From the NCBI GenBank assembly GCA_018398585.1, contig JAGTTD010000018.1, positions 565,501-629,500 of the forward strand: a DNA stretch of 64,000 bases. The letters are read 5' to 3'. The first letter of the stretch is position 1, and each line of letters begins with the position of its first letter. This stretch comes from Simmondsia chinensis (taxonomy: Eukaryota; Streptophyta; Magnoliopsida; Caryophyllales; Simmondsiaceae). The translations under genes and the position numbers were made by a program. The notes beneath the pieces are model-generated. The model did no database searches. It was given only the letters and a program-made list of their open reading frames with translations, and was not told where the DNA came from. Shown here in pieces: positions 41,272 to 54,900 of this stretch.

Positions 41272-44200
41272 ATGGTTAAAAAACTGGCTGTGGGGTTGTT
41301 GATTTGCATTCTTATACTATCGGTTTTGACGTTTGGGAGCGGATATTCTCAATGTAGCTGTGAAGATGAAGGGTTTTGGAGCATTACAAGCATTCTAGAA
41401 TGCCAAAAAGTGAGTGATTTCTTGATTGCGGTTGCGTATTTCTCCATCCCGATTGAGCTAATTTACTTCATAAGTTGTTCGAATGTTCCCTTCAAATGGG
41501 TCCTCTTGGAATTCATCGCGTTTATAGTCCTTTGTGGGATGACCCATTTGCTCACTGGTTGGACTTATTACGGTCCTCATGCCTTCCGCCTTGTAATGTC
41601 GCTTACGGTACTCAAATTTCTGACTGCATTAGTTTCATGTGCAACTGCTATAACTCTCTTAACCTTGATCCCTCTTCTGCTAAAAGTGAAAGTTCGAGAA
41701 GTGTTCTTGAGAAAGAATGTTTTGGAATTGAACCAAGAAGTAGGGATGATGAAGAAAAAGAAAGAAGCTAGTTGGCACGTTCGTATGCTTACCCGAGAAA
41801 TTCGGAAGTGGCTTGATAAGCATACTATATTGGACACTACTTTGGTTGAGCTTTCAAAGACTTTAGATCTTCAGAATTGTGCGGTTTGGATGCCGAATGA
41901 AAAACGAAGTCAGATGAACTTGACCCACGAGCTCAAACCCTGTCCTTCGAGAAATTACCCTGTCAGTATCCAAATAAATGATCCTGATGCTCGGGAAATC
42001 TGCGAGAGCAAAGGGGTGAGGATTTTGAGACCGGGTTCGGCTTTAGGAATGGCTAGTAGTGCGGGTGCGGTAGATCCCGGTTCTGTGGCTGCCATTCGAA
42101 TGCCGCTCCTTACTGTTTCAAATTTCAAAGGCGGGACCCCAGAGTTAGTCGAGACTTACTATGCGATACTTGTTTTGGTCCTTCCCACCTCAAGACTTTG
42201 GACCTATCATGAACTCGAGATAGTAGAAGTGGTCGCTGACCAAGTGGCGGTTGCTCTTTCACATGCTAGAATCCTCGAGGAATCTCAGCTGATGATGGAG
42301 AAGCTCGGAGAGCAGAATCGTGCGTTGCAGTTGGCTAAGAAGGATGCAGTGATGGCAAGCCAAGCTCGGGATTCATTCCAAAGGGTGATGAGCCAGGGAA
42401 TGAGGAGGCCAATGCACTCGATTCTCGGCCTCCTCTCAATGTTTCAAGATGAGACCTTGCAGTTCGAACAAAGAATTCTAGTAGACTCGATCATCAGGAC
42501 CAGCAACGTTCTCACGACTCTGATAAACGACGTAATGGACTTATCGTTGAAAGACAACAAGATTTTTTCCTTAGAAATGAAGCCGTTTCATCTTCATTCG
42601 TTGGTAAAGGAAGCGTCTTGCTTGGCAAAAAGCCTCTTCGTTTATCGGGGAACGAGATTTGTGCCAGATGTAGAGCCCTCGTTGCCCGATCAAGTTATAG
42701 GCGACAAGAGGAGGACTTTCCAAGTCTTGTTACATATGGTTGGGTACCTAACCGAGCTCACTACGGGAGGTGGGTCGGTTATCTTCCGGGTTTCAACAGA
42801 AAGTGGCGGTGAGGGGAGGATGGGAATGTGGGGGACCCGGTACGTAAATGTGAAGTTTGAGTTTGAGTTGAGTGTAGCCTCTCGTGGGGGTTCGGGTTCG
42901 TCATCGCGTGGTCTGAACAAGAGGGGAAACAAGGAGGTGTTGAGCTTCAGCATGTGCAAGAAGCTAGTGCAGGTCAGTGTTGCTCATTTATATAGTTATG
43001 TTTAGATTATTTCTGTGATATACTACTATAATTACATATATATTTTTTGCAGCGTATGTCGATAGAAGATCATTTGAACTATATTTGATCATATTAATAT
43101 GATAATTTATTTTAATAGTGATGAATATGTTACCGATTTATTGTTGGTACAACTATAAAATGTGTTATTAACATGTTCTGTAAGTTGACAAACAAGCATG
43201 CGATAAAAGAAAATGACACGCATATAATTAAACGGGTCAGTTGTGGGTTATTCATTTTTTAATTAGGTTGGTGGGTACATGTTGAGAGTTCCACACCCAC
43301 TTAATAAATAAGTTGGGTTCGAGTTGACCCATTTTCTAAAACCCCTTGTATGATAGGAACACTGCATGACGCAACACATTTGCTAGCCCTAAGTGCCCTT
43401 AGGTATATGCTTATTAACTTGCCAACGATGTATATCACTTCTAAACATTGTTAATCCGACCCTTCATCTTGATCTAAAATGTCAATATCGGATAAGGATC
43501 CCCGAATATCAGTGTGATAGTTTCGAAAGCATCAGAAATCGCGGAAATTAGTTGTACCTCTAACCTCTAGACACGTACCCGTATCTGATTTCATATCCAA
43601 GTTTGAGTGAGTTGATAAAAGAATGCTATGTGATGTCCTGTCTATGGCTTTTGTCGCCAACACACATCTTTGATCATGGTTTTAAATCGCCCTCACAAAT
43701 TTAAACGGGGTTTTATTGGCGTAAAGCAATGTATTGCTGTGTCGTTGGATGTTATAACGTACAGTTAAGCTTATTGTCATTAAGGGCCTGTTTGTCCAAG
43801 CGATAATTTTCGTCGTACTTTTTGCAAAACCATTTTTGTAAAAGGTGTTATCAACGGGGTATTTTTGTCTGAAAAAAAAAGTTTTCGCTCATGCCTTTTA
43901 CCTTAAAGGAGAAGATGCTTAAAAGCATAAGAATACCTTCTTCTTGTATTTAAAAACACTTTTCTTTCCACGTCAAATGCACTTAAAATCTGGAAAAAAA
44001 ATGCTTTCTTTGGGAAAAAAAAGAATTTTTTCTAGATTAGAAGCTTGATCAAACAGGCTCTATTTAGGGGCCGTTATTTGAATTGATGCTCTTAACTCTG
44101 TTGAGGTTCTTGGACACAGCCTCCCTTTAGGATAGCGCCCTGGAAGGGTAAGGCTGCGTACATCTTCCCCCCGACCCTGTATTTGGCGGGAGTCCTAGAG

Positions 44201-44782
44201 GCACTGGGTTTGTTGTTGTCGCTGCTTTTAACTCTGAAATGAATGTTGCAGATGATGCAAGGTAACATCTGGATAACCCAAAACATACCAGGTCTTCCAC
44301 AAAGAATGACCCTGCTCCTCCGATTCCAACTCCACCGATATCCCGGCCCAACCCATGAAACCCTGTCAGAGAGAATGAGATCCGACCCCATGTTTATCGG
44401 CCTTCGAGTAATCCTAGCTGACGATGATCCCATCAACCGAACCGTCACCAAGAAACTTCTAGAGAAGTTGGGGTGCCATGTCACCGCAGTGTCGCAGGGT
44501 CGCGAGTGCTTAGCCACTCTGGGTGCCGGTATGTCTTCAGTCCGAGTTGTCCTTCTCGATCTACACATGCCCGAGATGGACGGATTCGAGGTGGCTCGGA
44601 GGATCTGGAAGTCGAGGGGCGGGGCCCGGGTGGGGCCGTTGATCATCGCAGTGACGGCAAGTGCGGAGGAGAATGTGTGGGAGAGATGCTTGGAGATGGG
44701 GATGAATGGGTTGATTAGAAAGCCCGTGGTTTTGCAAGTTTTGGCTGATGAGCTTCATAGAGTTCTTCAGAGAGGTCAGTGA
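41263..44782 (+). CDS. EIN4: Subfamily-2 ethylene receptor, EIN4/ETR2 type (2 coding exons)
   Basis: ER-membrane copper-dependent ethylene receptor and negative regulator of ethylene responses via CTR1. Exons 41263-42972 and 44252-44782 join in phase 0 to 746 residues (743 if Met at 41272 is used; Arabidopsis EIN4 has 766). It has a hydrophobic N-terminal segment, then CSCEDEGF, then three membrane segments with [11 protein letters not shown], the Cys and His copper ligands. A GAF region follows at about 160-320 ([20 protein letters not shown]), then a histidine-kinase-like region starting about 345, and a receiver with [21 protein letters not shown] (Asp at about 673) and IRKPV. The His of the H-box is Gln ([11 protein letters not shown], residue 378), and no clear N or G boxes are seen, so it is a degenerate kinase as in subfamily 2. 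MMQGNIWI at the second exon start resembles EIN4 more than ETR2. The single intron before the receiver is conserved in the family and holds several transposons. Confidence 0.96.
43130..43395. mobile_element. hAT-like remnant in the receptor intron
   Basis: gaaaatgacacgcatataat, then aaacgggtcagttgtgggtt and ggttcgagttgacccatttt, ending in catgacgcaacacatttgct. It resembles 13200-13769. Confidence 0.5.
43785..44062. mobile_element. MITE (AGGGCCTGTTTG ends) in the receptor intron
   Basis: Left agggcctgtttgtccaagcg, right inverse-like gcttgatcaaacaggctcta. Rich in AAAAGCATAAG and CTTTTC blocks between. Related to 27675-27985 and 30895-31085. Confidence 0.6.
44101..44222 (+). mobile_element. Angio-type SINE, headless copy P with target duplication
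   Basis: Duplication tgct-ttaactctg (44087-44100 and 44223-44236, one mismatch). The unit begins ttgaggttcttggacacagc, has tttaggatagcgccctggaa and gtaaggctgcgtacatcttc, and ends in a GTT tail. It lies about 30 bases before the second coding exon of the receptor. Confidence 0.9.
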
Positions 44783-45800
44783 GTGAAGATGAGGTTTTCG
44801 TGTACAAAAATCGTCGAGGCTGAGGTCTTAGGTTCGGATCCCTTGTTACTTGTAATTTCGTTTAGTTACGATAAGAAAATACGACTTGTGATTTTAGGCA
44901 AATGTGGATACCAAATAGAGATATTAACGACTTCTCATGAGATGGCTAACGGGTTGACCCACGACAGAGTCAACGGGTTAGGTTAGCATGGACAAGTTGA
45001 ACTGGGTCGAACCTGGTTGTATGAACGGGAGGAAAATTTTGATTTGTGACTCGACTTGCTACAGTGGATCAATCTGCCATGGGAGGAAAATTTTCGACCC
45101 GTGGCTTGACCTGTTACAACAGTTTTTGGGTATGTTTCTACCCGTGATTCCGCTTGCTACAACGTGTTGACTTTTCAGTGCGGCAGGTTGGGTCGGGTTG
45201 TGTCGTTTTACAGACACGGGTCGACCTGATCTGCTGTTCTCTAACTTCCCGAAAATAGAGAAAAATGAAACAAAGCTAATTGTATGTCAAGAAATAGAGC
45301 AGTGAACTATTTGAGTTTGAAGTCTGTTCTAATTAGCATACATTGTTATAAGATGCCATAGATTTGCCAATCATATATTATATAGTGTTAACTACCTTAA
45401 TCATGTTACATTAGTGTATGTTTTGAACCATGATATGATATACTAAGCTTGTTATTAATTTAGATTTAATAAAAAATGAGTTGCCGGTTCAGGGTTTCTC
45501 TTGTAATTTCGTTTTGAATTATGTTCTATTTCGTTTTAGAGTTTTCGAGTCGTATGAAAAACAGTTGAGAGTCTTTGCGACTTGTCCTTTAGCTTGAAAG
45601 TCCCTGTTTATTTCCAGTTCAAGTCAAGTCGAGATAGATTGTCTAGCTAAGCAAGCATCGAGTCTGAGCTTTATTGAGTCCGGGCTCGGTGCTTGATAGC
45701 TTGAATGAATTGAGAGGATCTTAAACAAGATGAGTTATAACGAGGATTTGATGAATAGGGTTTGTGTTTAACCTAGCCAAGTTGAGTTTTATATATATAT
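44783..45800. other. Receptor 3' flank
   Basis: Probable 3'UTR followed by decayed sequence with ggtcgaacctggttg and cgggttgacccacgac text, then a GAGCTCG-like stretch at 45610-45770. No gene seen. Confidence 0.4.
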
Positions 45801-45802
45801 AT

Positions 45803-46010
45803 AATAATAATAATAATAGACCTACTGCTTTAAGAGCTCCCGCCTATGTGGGGTCTAAGGGGTAGATGTATGCAACCTTATCCCTTCAGGATGTAACTTT
45901 GTCGAGAGGCTATTTCTAAGGACCTCCAACCTTATAAGGTTAGCAATACGAGGACTTCCATCCTGGTATTACTCTCACCCAAGCACTCTTAACTTTAAAA
46001 TTTTAATGGG
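45803..46010 (-). mobile_element. 5S-headed SINE copy Q
   Basis: Minus-strand body (plus-strand gagctcccgcctatgtgggg, gtatgcaaccttatcccttc, tcgagaggctatttctaagg). The head has a small deletion (plus-strand acgaggacttccatcctgg) and then tactctcacccaagcactct. TA-rich DNA lies on both sides. Confidence 0.87.
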
Positions 46011-46109
46011 ATATATATATATATATTGTGGAATATTTGCTCAGCAATAGCATCATAAATAATTATTGAGTTACAAAATTATTTTATAATTTTATATTGT
46101 TTGTTTAAA

Positions 46110-46435
46110 TGGTAGGGTTACTTAAGTTAAAAATTCTTATATTTTACTTATTGTGTTAATTTAATCGGTTTACTTACATTTTGTAGTTGATTCTTATCGT
46201 GAAATTAAAATTAAGCAAATAATATAACTTTTAATGGTTCAGTCATTTTCGATGTAAGTCATCTAATATAAATTGTTGACCCGATTTTAAAACTTGCGAC
46301 TTAACTATTGGAAACTCTTTTACTAACTTAGTATTAATTTTACTCTAAAATTAAGAAAACATGATTTCGGTTATATACGGACAAAATTGACATAACTGAA
46401 ATATAAGGATAAAATCGATAATGTCTTTTTTTTTA
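46110..46435. mobile_element. Foldback MITE (TATTTAC family)
   Basis: gggttacttaagttaaaaat and tattgtgttaatttaatcgg at the left, and at the right the inverse arms gacaaaattgacataactga and ataaggataaaatcgataat. Confidence 0.5.
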
Positions 46436-46457
46436 ATTCCTTTTTTTCTTTACGCAT

Positions 46458-46546
46458 TGTACGGAAGGGGGAAGTCTACGTACATCTACCTCCCCCAAAC
46501 CTTGCTTATGCGGGAGCCCTTTAAGGCACTGAGTTTGTTGTTGTTG
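46458..46546 (+). mobile_element. Angio-type SINE, headless copy R
   Basis: gtacggaagggggaagtcta, cgtacatctacctcccccaa, atgcgggagccctttaaggc, then the GTT tail. Confidence 0.75.
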
Positions 46547-48190
46547 TATTTGTAGTTTGGTGTATTAATTTTTTAATTATTTAATTTTGTAAAATAATAT
46601 TTTAGTTTATAAATTATATATATTTAATAAAACAGTCCAAACACGAAGCGTGTAAGGGTGTAAAAATAAGCCTATCTTCGGACTCTTCTTCTTTTGCAGT
46701 GTCAGAACATTGAGATTCATGTCTGTAAGATGAGTAGAATATTGACAGTATGGTGGGTTTACAAACAAATAACGGCTAGTTGTACGCCTATCACATTATT
46801 ATTTCGACCACTTTATTAAATACATATAAATTTTGGATTAAAAAAAATTATTTTATAAAGTTTGTACACTAAAAACAATTAATAAACTCAATCTCATATA
46901 TCAATAAACATGTAATTTACCTATTTTTTGGGTTTTTTTAACTAAAAATCACATAAACTTTAGGTGCGATTTTCAAAAAATTACATAAATTTTCAATTTT
47001 TTCACTGCCACACCCAAGATTTCTAAGATTTTTCAATGTTACACTTTAATGTGATGCTGTTAATGTCCGTTAATTTTTATTAACGTGACATTTTAAGAGA
47101 AAAAAGAAAATACTTTAAAATTTTAGAATTTACATTTAAAATAATGCAAAAGAATTTTGAAAATTTAAAATATATATTGTTATTTATAATAAATTATTTT
47201 TCTAAATATTTAAAACATTTTTGAATATTACAAAATTTTAACATATCTACAATATTATAAAATTTTAAAATTATTTTAAAAGTAAATTTTAAATTTTTAA
47301 GTATTTTCTTTTAAAAGAAAAATATTAGTTAATAAAAATTAATGGATATTAATAGTATTATATTAAGATGTGATATTAAATTTTTTTAAAAATTTAGATG
47401 TGACAATTAAAAAAAAAATCAAAGTAATTTTTTAAAACCACTACTAAAATTTAGGTTATTTTCAGTAATTTTTTTTTTGATTTTTTTGTTTTTCAAATTC
47501 TTGTTTTCTATGATTGCTTTTTCTTCATTCTTTTCCCGAGTTATTTATACCATTCGTCCCTTGTCATTTTAAATTTATTCAAATTAATCTATCGTCTTTT
47601 CTTTTGTTTAAACCGATCTCTCATCTTTATAACTTTATTTAAATTGGTCCCTCATCTTTATAACTTTGTTAAAACTGATCCCTCATCTTTTTCAAATTAA
47701 TCCCTATTTTTTTTTTCAAAATAGTCCATCATATTTTATGTTACGACAAAATTAGTCCCTTACGTGATGACTAAATTAGTCAAAAATGAAAAAGATAAAG
47801 GATCACATTTGTCATAATATAGAATACAAGTGTCATCCTGTGCGATGTACGGGGTATATTTATATTTTTAAATATAATTTATATATAATCGCATTATAAT
47901 TTTATTTAATTTTATAAAAGATACAACATTATATAATTTGCAAAATTACGTAGTAAAAATATTAAATTTTTTATTTTTTTTCCTATAACCTTGAATATTA
48001 AATGACCTTATTTTAAAATTGCTTATATTGGAGTTTTTTAATGACATCCCTTTAAAATTGCTTGAATTGAGTTTTAGAGGCTTTTAGAGTAGGGGTACTT
48101 GACAATAATATATAGAAGATTAAGGGCTGTTTTGAATAAAAGAAAAGGTTGTGGACTTAATTTAAATAAACTTAAAAAGATAAGGAACCA
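46547..48190. other. AT-rich intergenic DNA with a foldback repeat
   Basis: 46935-47475 is a foldback: atcacataaactttaggtgc on the left, inverse ccactactaaaatttaggtt on the right. 47560-47810 repeats the words atcgatctctcatcttt and gtccctcatctttataactt. No gene seen. Confidence 0.45.
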
Positions 48191-48193
48191 ATT

Positions 48194-48835
48194 TTAATTT
48201 AAACGATCTCGGACCGTAGGGAGGTGGCTACTTGTGCTTCTCGTGCTTCGTATGAAGCCCTCTCTTTGGCTTTCAGAGCTACTTCCCCTCAGGGCCCCTC
48301 GTCCCAGCTTGACGTGGCTCCCCATTGGTCTCCCCTTCTTCTTGGTGTTATTAAAATTAACTCGGACGTTGTTTGGAGCATTCCTCATAGAAAGGCTGCT
48401 TTTAGCGGTGGTTGCTAGGAACTCGCATGGCTCTCTTGTTGGTGGTTGGTGCGGCACCGTTAGTGCCTCCTCCACTTTGATGGCTGAGGACTTGGGGATT
48501 CGTGCTGCTTGCTCCTTTTTTCAAGTCTTCGGATGGTCGAAGATTATCTTTGAATCTGATTCCAGGAGCCTCATTCAGTTCCTTCAGAAGTTGCCCCCCC
48601 CTCCTCGTGAGATCAAGACAACTGTGGAAGACGGTCTGAATGTTGTTACCTCTCTTGATTCTTTTTCTTTTGTTTGGGTCTCGAGAAGCTGTAATAGGGA
48701 GGCCTATTTTGTTACTAAACGTCGTTGCTCTATTTCTTGCAATCATGATTGGTGGAGGTTCGTTCCTCTTGAACTTGATCACATTGTTAATTCCGATTTT
48801 TAAGGAATATAATTTTGGCCCTCGGGCTTGTTAGT
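48194..48835 (+). pseudogene. LINE-type RNase H fragment, frameshifted
   Basis: One frame gives PHWSPLLLGVIKINSDVVW up to about 48415. It is continued in another frame by VVARNSHGSLVGGW and then LMAEDLGIRAACSFFQVFGW, FESDSRSLIQFL and FVWVSRSCNREAYFVTK. This is the RVT_3 RNase H module found at the C-terminus of plant non-LTR elements. The frame changes at about 48410. No RT is seen upstream, so it is an isolated remnant 77 bases before the methyltransferase gene. Confidence 0.85.
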
Positions 48836-48911
48836 GTTACAAAAAATTTTAACAAATTTATAAATACGAGAGACCAATCGGACAAATAACTCTTCTTTTC
48901 CATGAACTCCA

Positions 48912-51900
48912 TTGGTATGGTGGCCCAACCAAGCTATGAAAATGGAGGCAGGAGAATATCATTCAAAGGACTTCGAATGGGGAGAACTGAGGCAAGAAGT
49001 AGAGAGGGATCCTTCTCTCTCCTACCATTTTTCTTCTTCTTCTTCCTCTTCATGGCAGTCTCTAGATTTGCAAGCATGGTCTCTGTTTCACACTCGTCAC
49101 TCCTCCGGCAAGTTCTTCAAGGTTACTCATCTTAATTAGGGCTTTGTTTTGCATTCATGTTTGGGTAAATTGATTTTGATTTTGGCGTTTATTTGTTCTG
49201 GTTTGTGTAGAGAAGAAATTGAGTGAGAAAGGGAAGAATTAGGGGGAGAAATCAGAAAAAGAAATCAGGGAGAAAGTTGAAGAAGAAGGGAATTGAAGAG
49301 AGAAGAGAGATTGATGGGGGGAGAGAGAGAGAGAGAGTGTGTGTTTGATTGAAAATCAAAGAGCAGTTGTATTCATCTTGTAAATGATAGGGCATTGTTC
49401 TGGATTGGTATTTGGTTTATTGATTTTGATTTTGGCTATGATTTGTCAATACATTTGTTTAAATTGATTTTGATTTTGGCCATAATTTGTTTATGTTTTG
49501 TGTTCGGGCGAATGGTATATGTGCGTCTAATTGATTCCCTTGTGAAGTTGTGAGAGAGAATAGATCGACATATAATAATAAGTTTAGTGGATTACTTACA
49601 CCTAATGCCAGTTGGTTTTAGGATAGAACTCCACTCGAGCTTATATGTGGACCTCATGTATGTTGACTTTGTTTTCACAGTTTCGTTTGATGAATGATCG
49701 GTATGTCATATAGATCTTTTTGTGATTGTTGCTGGAAAAATAGAATAGTACCATGTAGAACACGTGACCCGATAATGAGTGTTATTGTCAGGCATTTTTT
49801 GTTACTTTTAGGGCAATTTCAACATCACAAGATCTAAAAAGTCTTTGTTATTGCCTTGGCATTTAAAAAGATGCCGTGGTTATAGGGGATGTATACTTTG
49901 CTTCAGCTTATGGTGATTTCGAGAAGCTTTGAAAGTTTGTCGAGGAAGAAGGACAAGGAGCGTCTTTATCGATTCCAGATTCTAATGGATTCTATGCTTT
50001 ACAGTGGGCCTCTCTCAATAATTTTCCTGTTATCGTGCAGTACATCATCGACGTTGCCAGGCTTTATTGCTGCGGATAAGCTTTTCAGGTTGGGGGTCCT
50101 CGGAAACAGCCTTTTCTGGGCAACCCCCAGAAAGGGGAAGGCTGCGTACATCTACCTCCCAGACCCCGCTTTTGCGGGAGCCCTTGAGGCATCGGGTGGT
50201 TGTTGTTGTTGCCATGGTAATAACATTAGCGTTATTTTAAGGTAATTTTCTATTCTAAATGGATGATTAGGATTATAGTGTGGTTGTCCTCCCCAATATT
50301 AAGCCGATTAGGCTTGTATGAGAAAGGTATAAAATCGATGGACGTTAAAAGCTGAAATATCTCTCCCCCACTATTATTCTCCTCTTTCTCTTGAATTTCT
50401 GTTCTATTTCCCCTAATTTCTACCATAAACATAGTTAGGCTTCAAAGAGGGCAGTGAAGCCGCTTTTCTTGGTTTTAACTGCATTAGTGATTCAATTGTT
50501 TGTTTGTTTGTTTTCCAATGAGTTTTAGGTTACAACCCACTAGGGTTTATAATTAGAGCTCATACATGCTAACTCCATGTACTGTGGCCAAATGTCGGTG
50601 AAATTCACATGGTATTAGAGCAAGTTGGAAATTCTTGGCTCTAATTAGTTCTCACTGCTGTTACCCATCACCATAGCTAGCAAATCCAAAAAGTAGGGTG
50701 CCCTTTCATGTGGAAAAGTTTAAGGGTCTGAGAGAGCATATGAATGTCAAATAGACTTAGATGTGAGGGTAAGTGTTGAGAACTTCACAATATGAGTATA
50801 GTTAAAATGTCTCATACTGGAGTTACGGGAGGGAAAAAAAATCAACATATAAGCCTAGTGAGCTGCTTTACCTAATGCCAATGTGTTAAGGATAAAATCT
50901 CACCTGGACTTATATGCGAACCTTATATACATGTCAATTCCGTAGGTTGGGGCCTAAGGCTCGAGGAAATTTCAAATGATCTGTGTAGAAATCTATATGT
51001 GGTATCAAACAAAATTTTTCACATAGGAGATATGAAAAAGAAGAAATCTATAAGTCTAGTGGGGTCACTATAGAGAATTCCATATCTCCAATTGGTTTTG
51101 GATGGTGCCGTTTGGGCTTATAAGTCGACCTTAATGGACTAAAATCACGTCCCTTGAAATTTCACTTGGTAATTGATGATCTCAGGCCCTTTTTTGACAC
51201 ATCAAAAGGATTAAGATAGGTTTGGCCCGAGACAGACAAGGTGTGTACTTGAGTTGGATGCACTAGGGGCTTCAATAATGATCCAATTCTAGATGATTAA
51301 TTGCTGAATTGGATTAGGGTCATTGAACGGTTCATGTAAAGGCAAGTGTTAAAGGAGTCCACATGTGTCTAGAATTGATTCCCGAGTCCCACATGTTTGC
51401 CTAATAGCAAGTCCTACATCAGTGTTGCGACAAAGACAAGATCAACCTATAAATCTAGTGGACTACTCAACCTAATGCATTTTGAAATTGAACCTTGTTT
51501 GGGCACCTTTTTTTTTTTCTTTTGTGATGGTTAACACAATGCTAGGTGCCGTGTTGACGTGCGACTCATCCCAGTGTGTCATCTCAAGATCATGTTTAGA
51601 TTCTTTCATACGTTGCCTTCAACTACATTTGGGCTTATATGTGGATCTCAAGTCCAGCTCCTTGGACTAAGTTTTGGCCTACCTTTTTCAGCTTTAATGA
51701 TTTTGTGATTAGGGTACTATTTGATTTGTCCTTAATATTTCAGCACTGCTTTCTCTGCTGTATATTAAGTTTTCTCCGATTAATGGTATTTTGAGTGCAG
51801 GAGAGGAGATATCTTTTAAAGGAATTCCCAGAACTAGTTTCATGTGATGAATACTCCAAAGTTTTAGAGGTGGGATGTGGAAATGGCAGCACCGTTCTTC

Positions 51901-54900
51901 CTATATTGCGGTAATTCTCAAATTCCTGTTGTGAATCATTTTCATGTGTGGTTTTTCTGAAAATTTGGAATTTGGGAATATTTTACTTAGGTAATACGAG
52001 GTTTAGGCATTTATCACTGAACTACCTTGGCCTTTTTATATATTTTGGTAATATATACGTAATTTTTTTTCAAACCCTGGCTAATTTTTTTCATCATCCG
52101 CTGGATTTTTGAAAAAGCGACTGATAATAGCACATATATATTGCTTTGGTCATACACCACATCTGCATTTCTGAGTGAAAATTGGCCGAGATTTGATGAA
52201 AATTCACTAAACGTTGATATAGGGTACTTAGGTGATAAAATTTTCAAATCTCTATTACCTTATTGTATATATTGAAGTGTAATATACTTAGGTAATAAAT
52301 GCTCAAACCTTAGAATACCTAAATGATAATTTCCTATAGTATTTTACAAGGACTTTCGGATGAACTTAGTTTATGCTATATTTTTTAATGCTTGGTACTT
52401 TTTGGTCAATAAGCACTCTTTATTTATCCTGAACTTTCAATATTCAACCAGTTTGTACATCAAGGTTTTAGTTACTGGCAAAGTCTAACACTGAGATTAG
52501 TAATATAACTTGAACATGATGCAAAGTTTCCGTGAGAATGAATATGATGCAAGTTACTATGAGAAACTCAAACACAACGTACGATTAATGAGTGTGACCT
52601 GAACACAACACAACGAGAAACTGCCAAGAGAAACCTAAAGACTACAAGATACGACTGAATTTTGATTCAAACCTGATATGGTTTACCCTTTTTCTGTCAA
52701 ACTGAATCTAAGAATGTACGTTGAACCTCTTTAAGTGTAGATCAGTCTCATTGCAAATGATCTAATGACGTAATTTTTAACTGAGAAGCATAGTCACATT
52801 GGTACATAATTCTAATTGACGAAATTAATCCTCTGCTCTTTTGTTCACAGGGGAAAGGAAAAGATCATTGTATACGCTTGTGATTGTAGTGTTGAGGCTC
52901 TTGAGAGAGCTAAAGTGAACATAGAAAATGCAAGTTTAGTGTGTGTTGAAGACCGCTTTAAGCCATTCTGTTGTGATTTCTCCACGACCCAATTCCCGAA
53001 GTGGTTGTCATGCAATTCTTGTTGGAGAAAATTCTCCGAAAAGTCGCTTCGGCAATATCCAGGTACGCAAGTTTGTGATTTTCTTTCAAGTTAAATTCTA
53101 AGGGGTTGACTCAAGTGATAATACACTGGACTTGGCCCCTTGTGAAGTGTCAGATATGGGTCCCAAATCATGCATGGGGTAGGGCCACCGTTACTTAACT
53201 TGTTGCACATAGGGAAACTTTCAAGCGGAGGGTGGATGCAACTGGGGATTGGTTGAGGTGTGCATAAACTAGTCGGAAAACTAGATTACCCAAAAAAGAA
53301 AGAGTTCCCTTCAAATTCCTTCATCTGGTCTCAGAGCTTGTTCTTCGAATATCTCTTTCCTTTTAGGAGTGCCAGAGGATGACATGGGCAAAGGAACAAT
53401 TCCGAGTAATTTATCTTCACCTGAAGAAAGTAGCTGCTGCGCTGGTGGGGTGGATTTTGTCACAATGGTACGTTAGACCTATTGACTTTGAATTCACTCG
53501 TGGAACCTTGGGATCAAATTACAGTTCACAATTGCGTAAAAATGCCAGGTTGCGGATGCTACATAATGGGTCACGATGATCATGTTGGTTTCTAGGGGAA
53601 CATAAGGGTTTTTTTAAGCCACATGATTGCCAAAAAAATTGAATAAATAGACATACAACTATTAAATTTATGCTTTTTTTTTTTATAGTTTTTAACATAT
53701 AAATCCAATTGTAAATAAGTTCTAATGAATAGAATACAATACATATGCATTATGGAAGCCTTTGCGAAAGTACTTTTACATAATGACTAGCTTGAATCCA
53801 TAAGATAACGCTCATTTTATAACTTACCAGTTTTTATTTTGATTCCATGCATGGGATTCTGTCAACAAGGATGGATAGGGGCTAGTTATAGCTTCGAATT
53901 TTGGGCATCCAAGTTCTAGCATGTAAGAATGCACCGGTTTTGACTATATGAAGATATTGGAATGGTACGTGGGCGCATGAGAAAAGAGAAGATTGGAATG
54001 GATTGAGTTCGTGATGAGGTGAAGGTGGTGTGTACTGAGAATAAGACAAGAGAGACATGTTTGAGATGGTTTTGAGGATGTGAAACGGAAACATGTGGAT
54101 GCCTTCTGTGAGAGGGTAGAGTCGATGGGAGCTCACTATGTCGAACGAGGTATAGAAAGCCCTAGAAAGTCACGGTTATTTTTCATATGAAAAGACCTTG
54201 TTTCTCTAGAGCTCAATAAAAATATGATTCAGGATGGAGTACAATTACATACTTAGCGGACCCCGTTTAGTGAAAAATAGAGTGTTCTGAAGAGAAAAGA
54301 TCAACATATAAGCCTGGTGGGTGACTTAATGGTAATTAGTTTTAAGATGGAGTCTCATTTGGACTTTATATGTGGATCTCAGGTGCCAGTTCCTTAGGCT
54401 CGTTTGGACCTGATGGAAATTTCACTAAGATCTTTGTTTCGATGATACATGCAATTAGATGTTCCCGAAAGGCCCCCGCCCCAAATTTTAACAAAAACGC
54501 CTTAAAAGCCTTCTGTTTTGGGAGGACATAGTGTTTATTTTATACACAAGAAAGCAATACATTTGAGCAGAGGACACGTTTTGAAACTTATGTTATCTGT
54601 CTTGCTCCTTTTTCTAGTGATGCCGTTATTCCTTTTCCACAAAAATCTTATCTTGATTGTATATATGTCATATGATAAACATTATGTCTTCATTCCTTTT
54701 CCTTCATAAGGTATTTTTACCCATAAATGTGTTGAATATGGTGTATGTTCATCAGGTATTTACACTATCTGCAGTTCCAGTGGAGAGGATGCCAGCGGCC
54801 ATCATGGAGTGTTTTTCTGTTTTAAAGCCCGGTGGCATGCTCTTTTTCCGGGATTACGGTACTGCTTCATGCTACCTTTAATGTTGTTGAGAAGTGCTTT

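Noticed and set aside
41475..42959. Other frames within the ethylene receptor exon
   Set aside because: They are shadows of the long receptor frame and have no similarity of their own.
48234..48803. Single-exon gene of 189 codons
   Set aside because: The frame is part of a frameshifted LINE RNase H module; its first 60 codons are out of frame with the domain.
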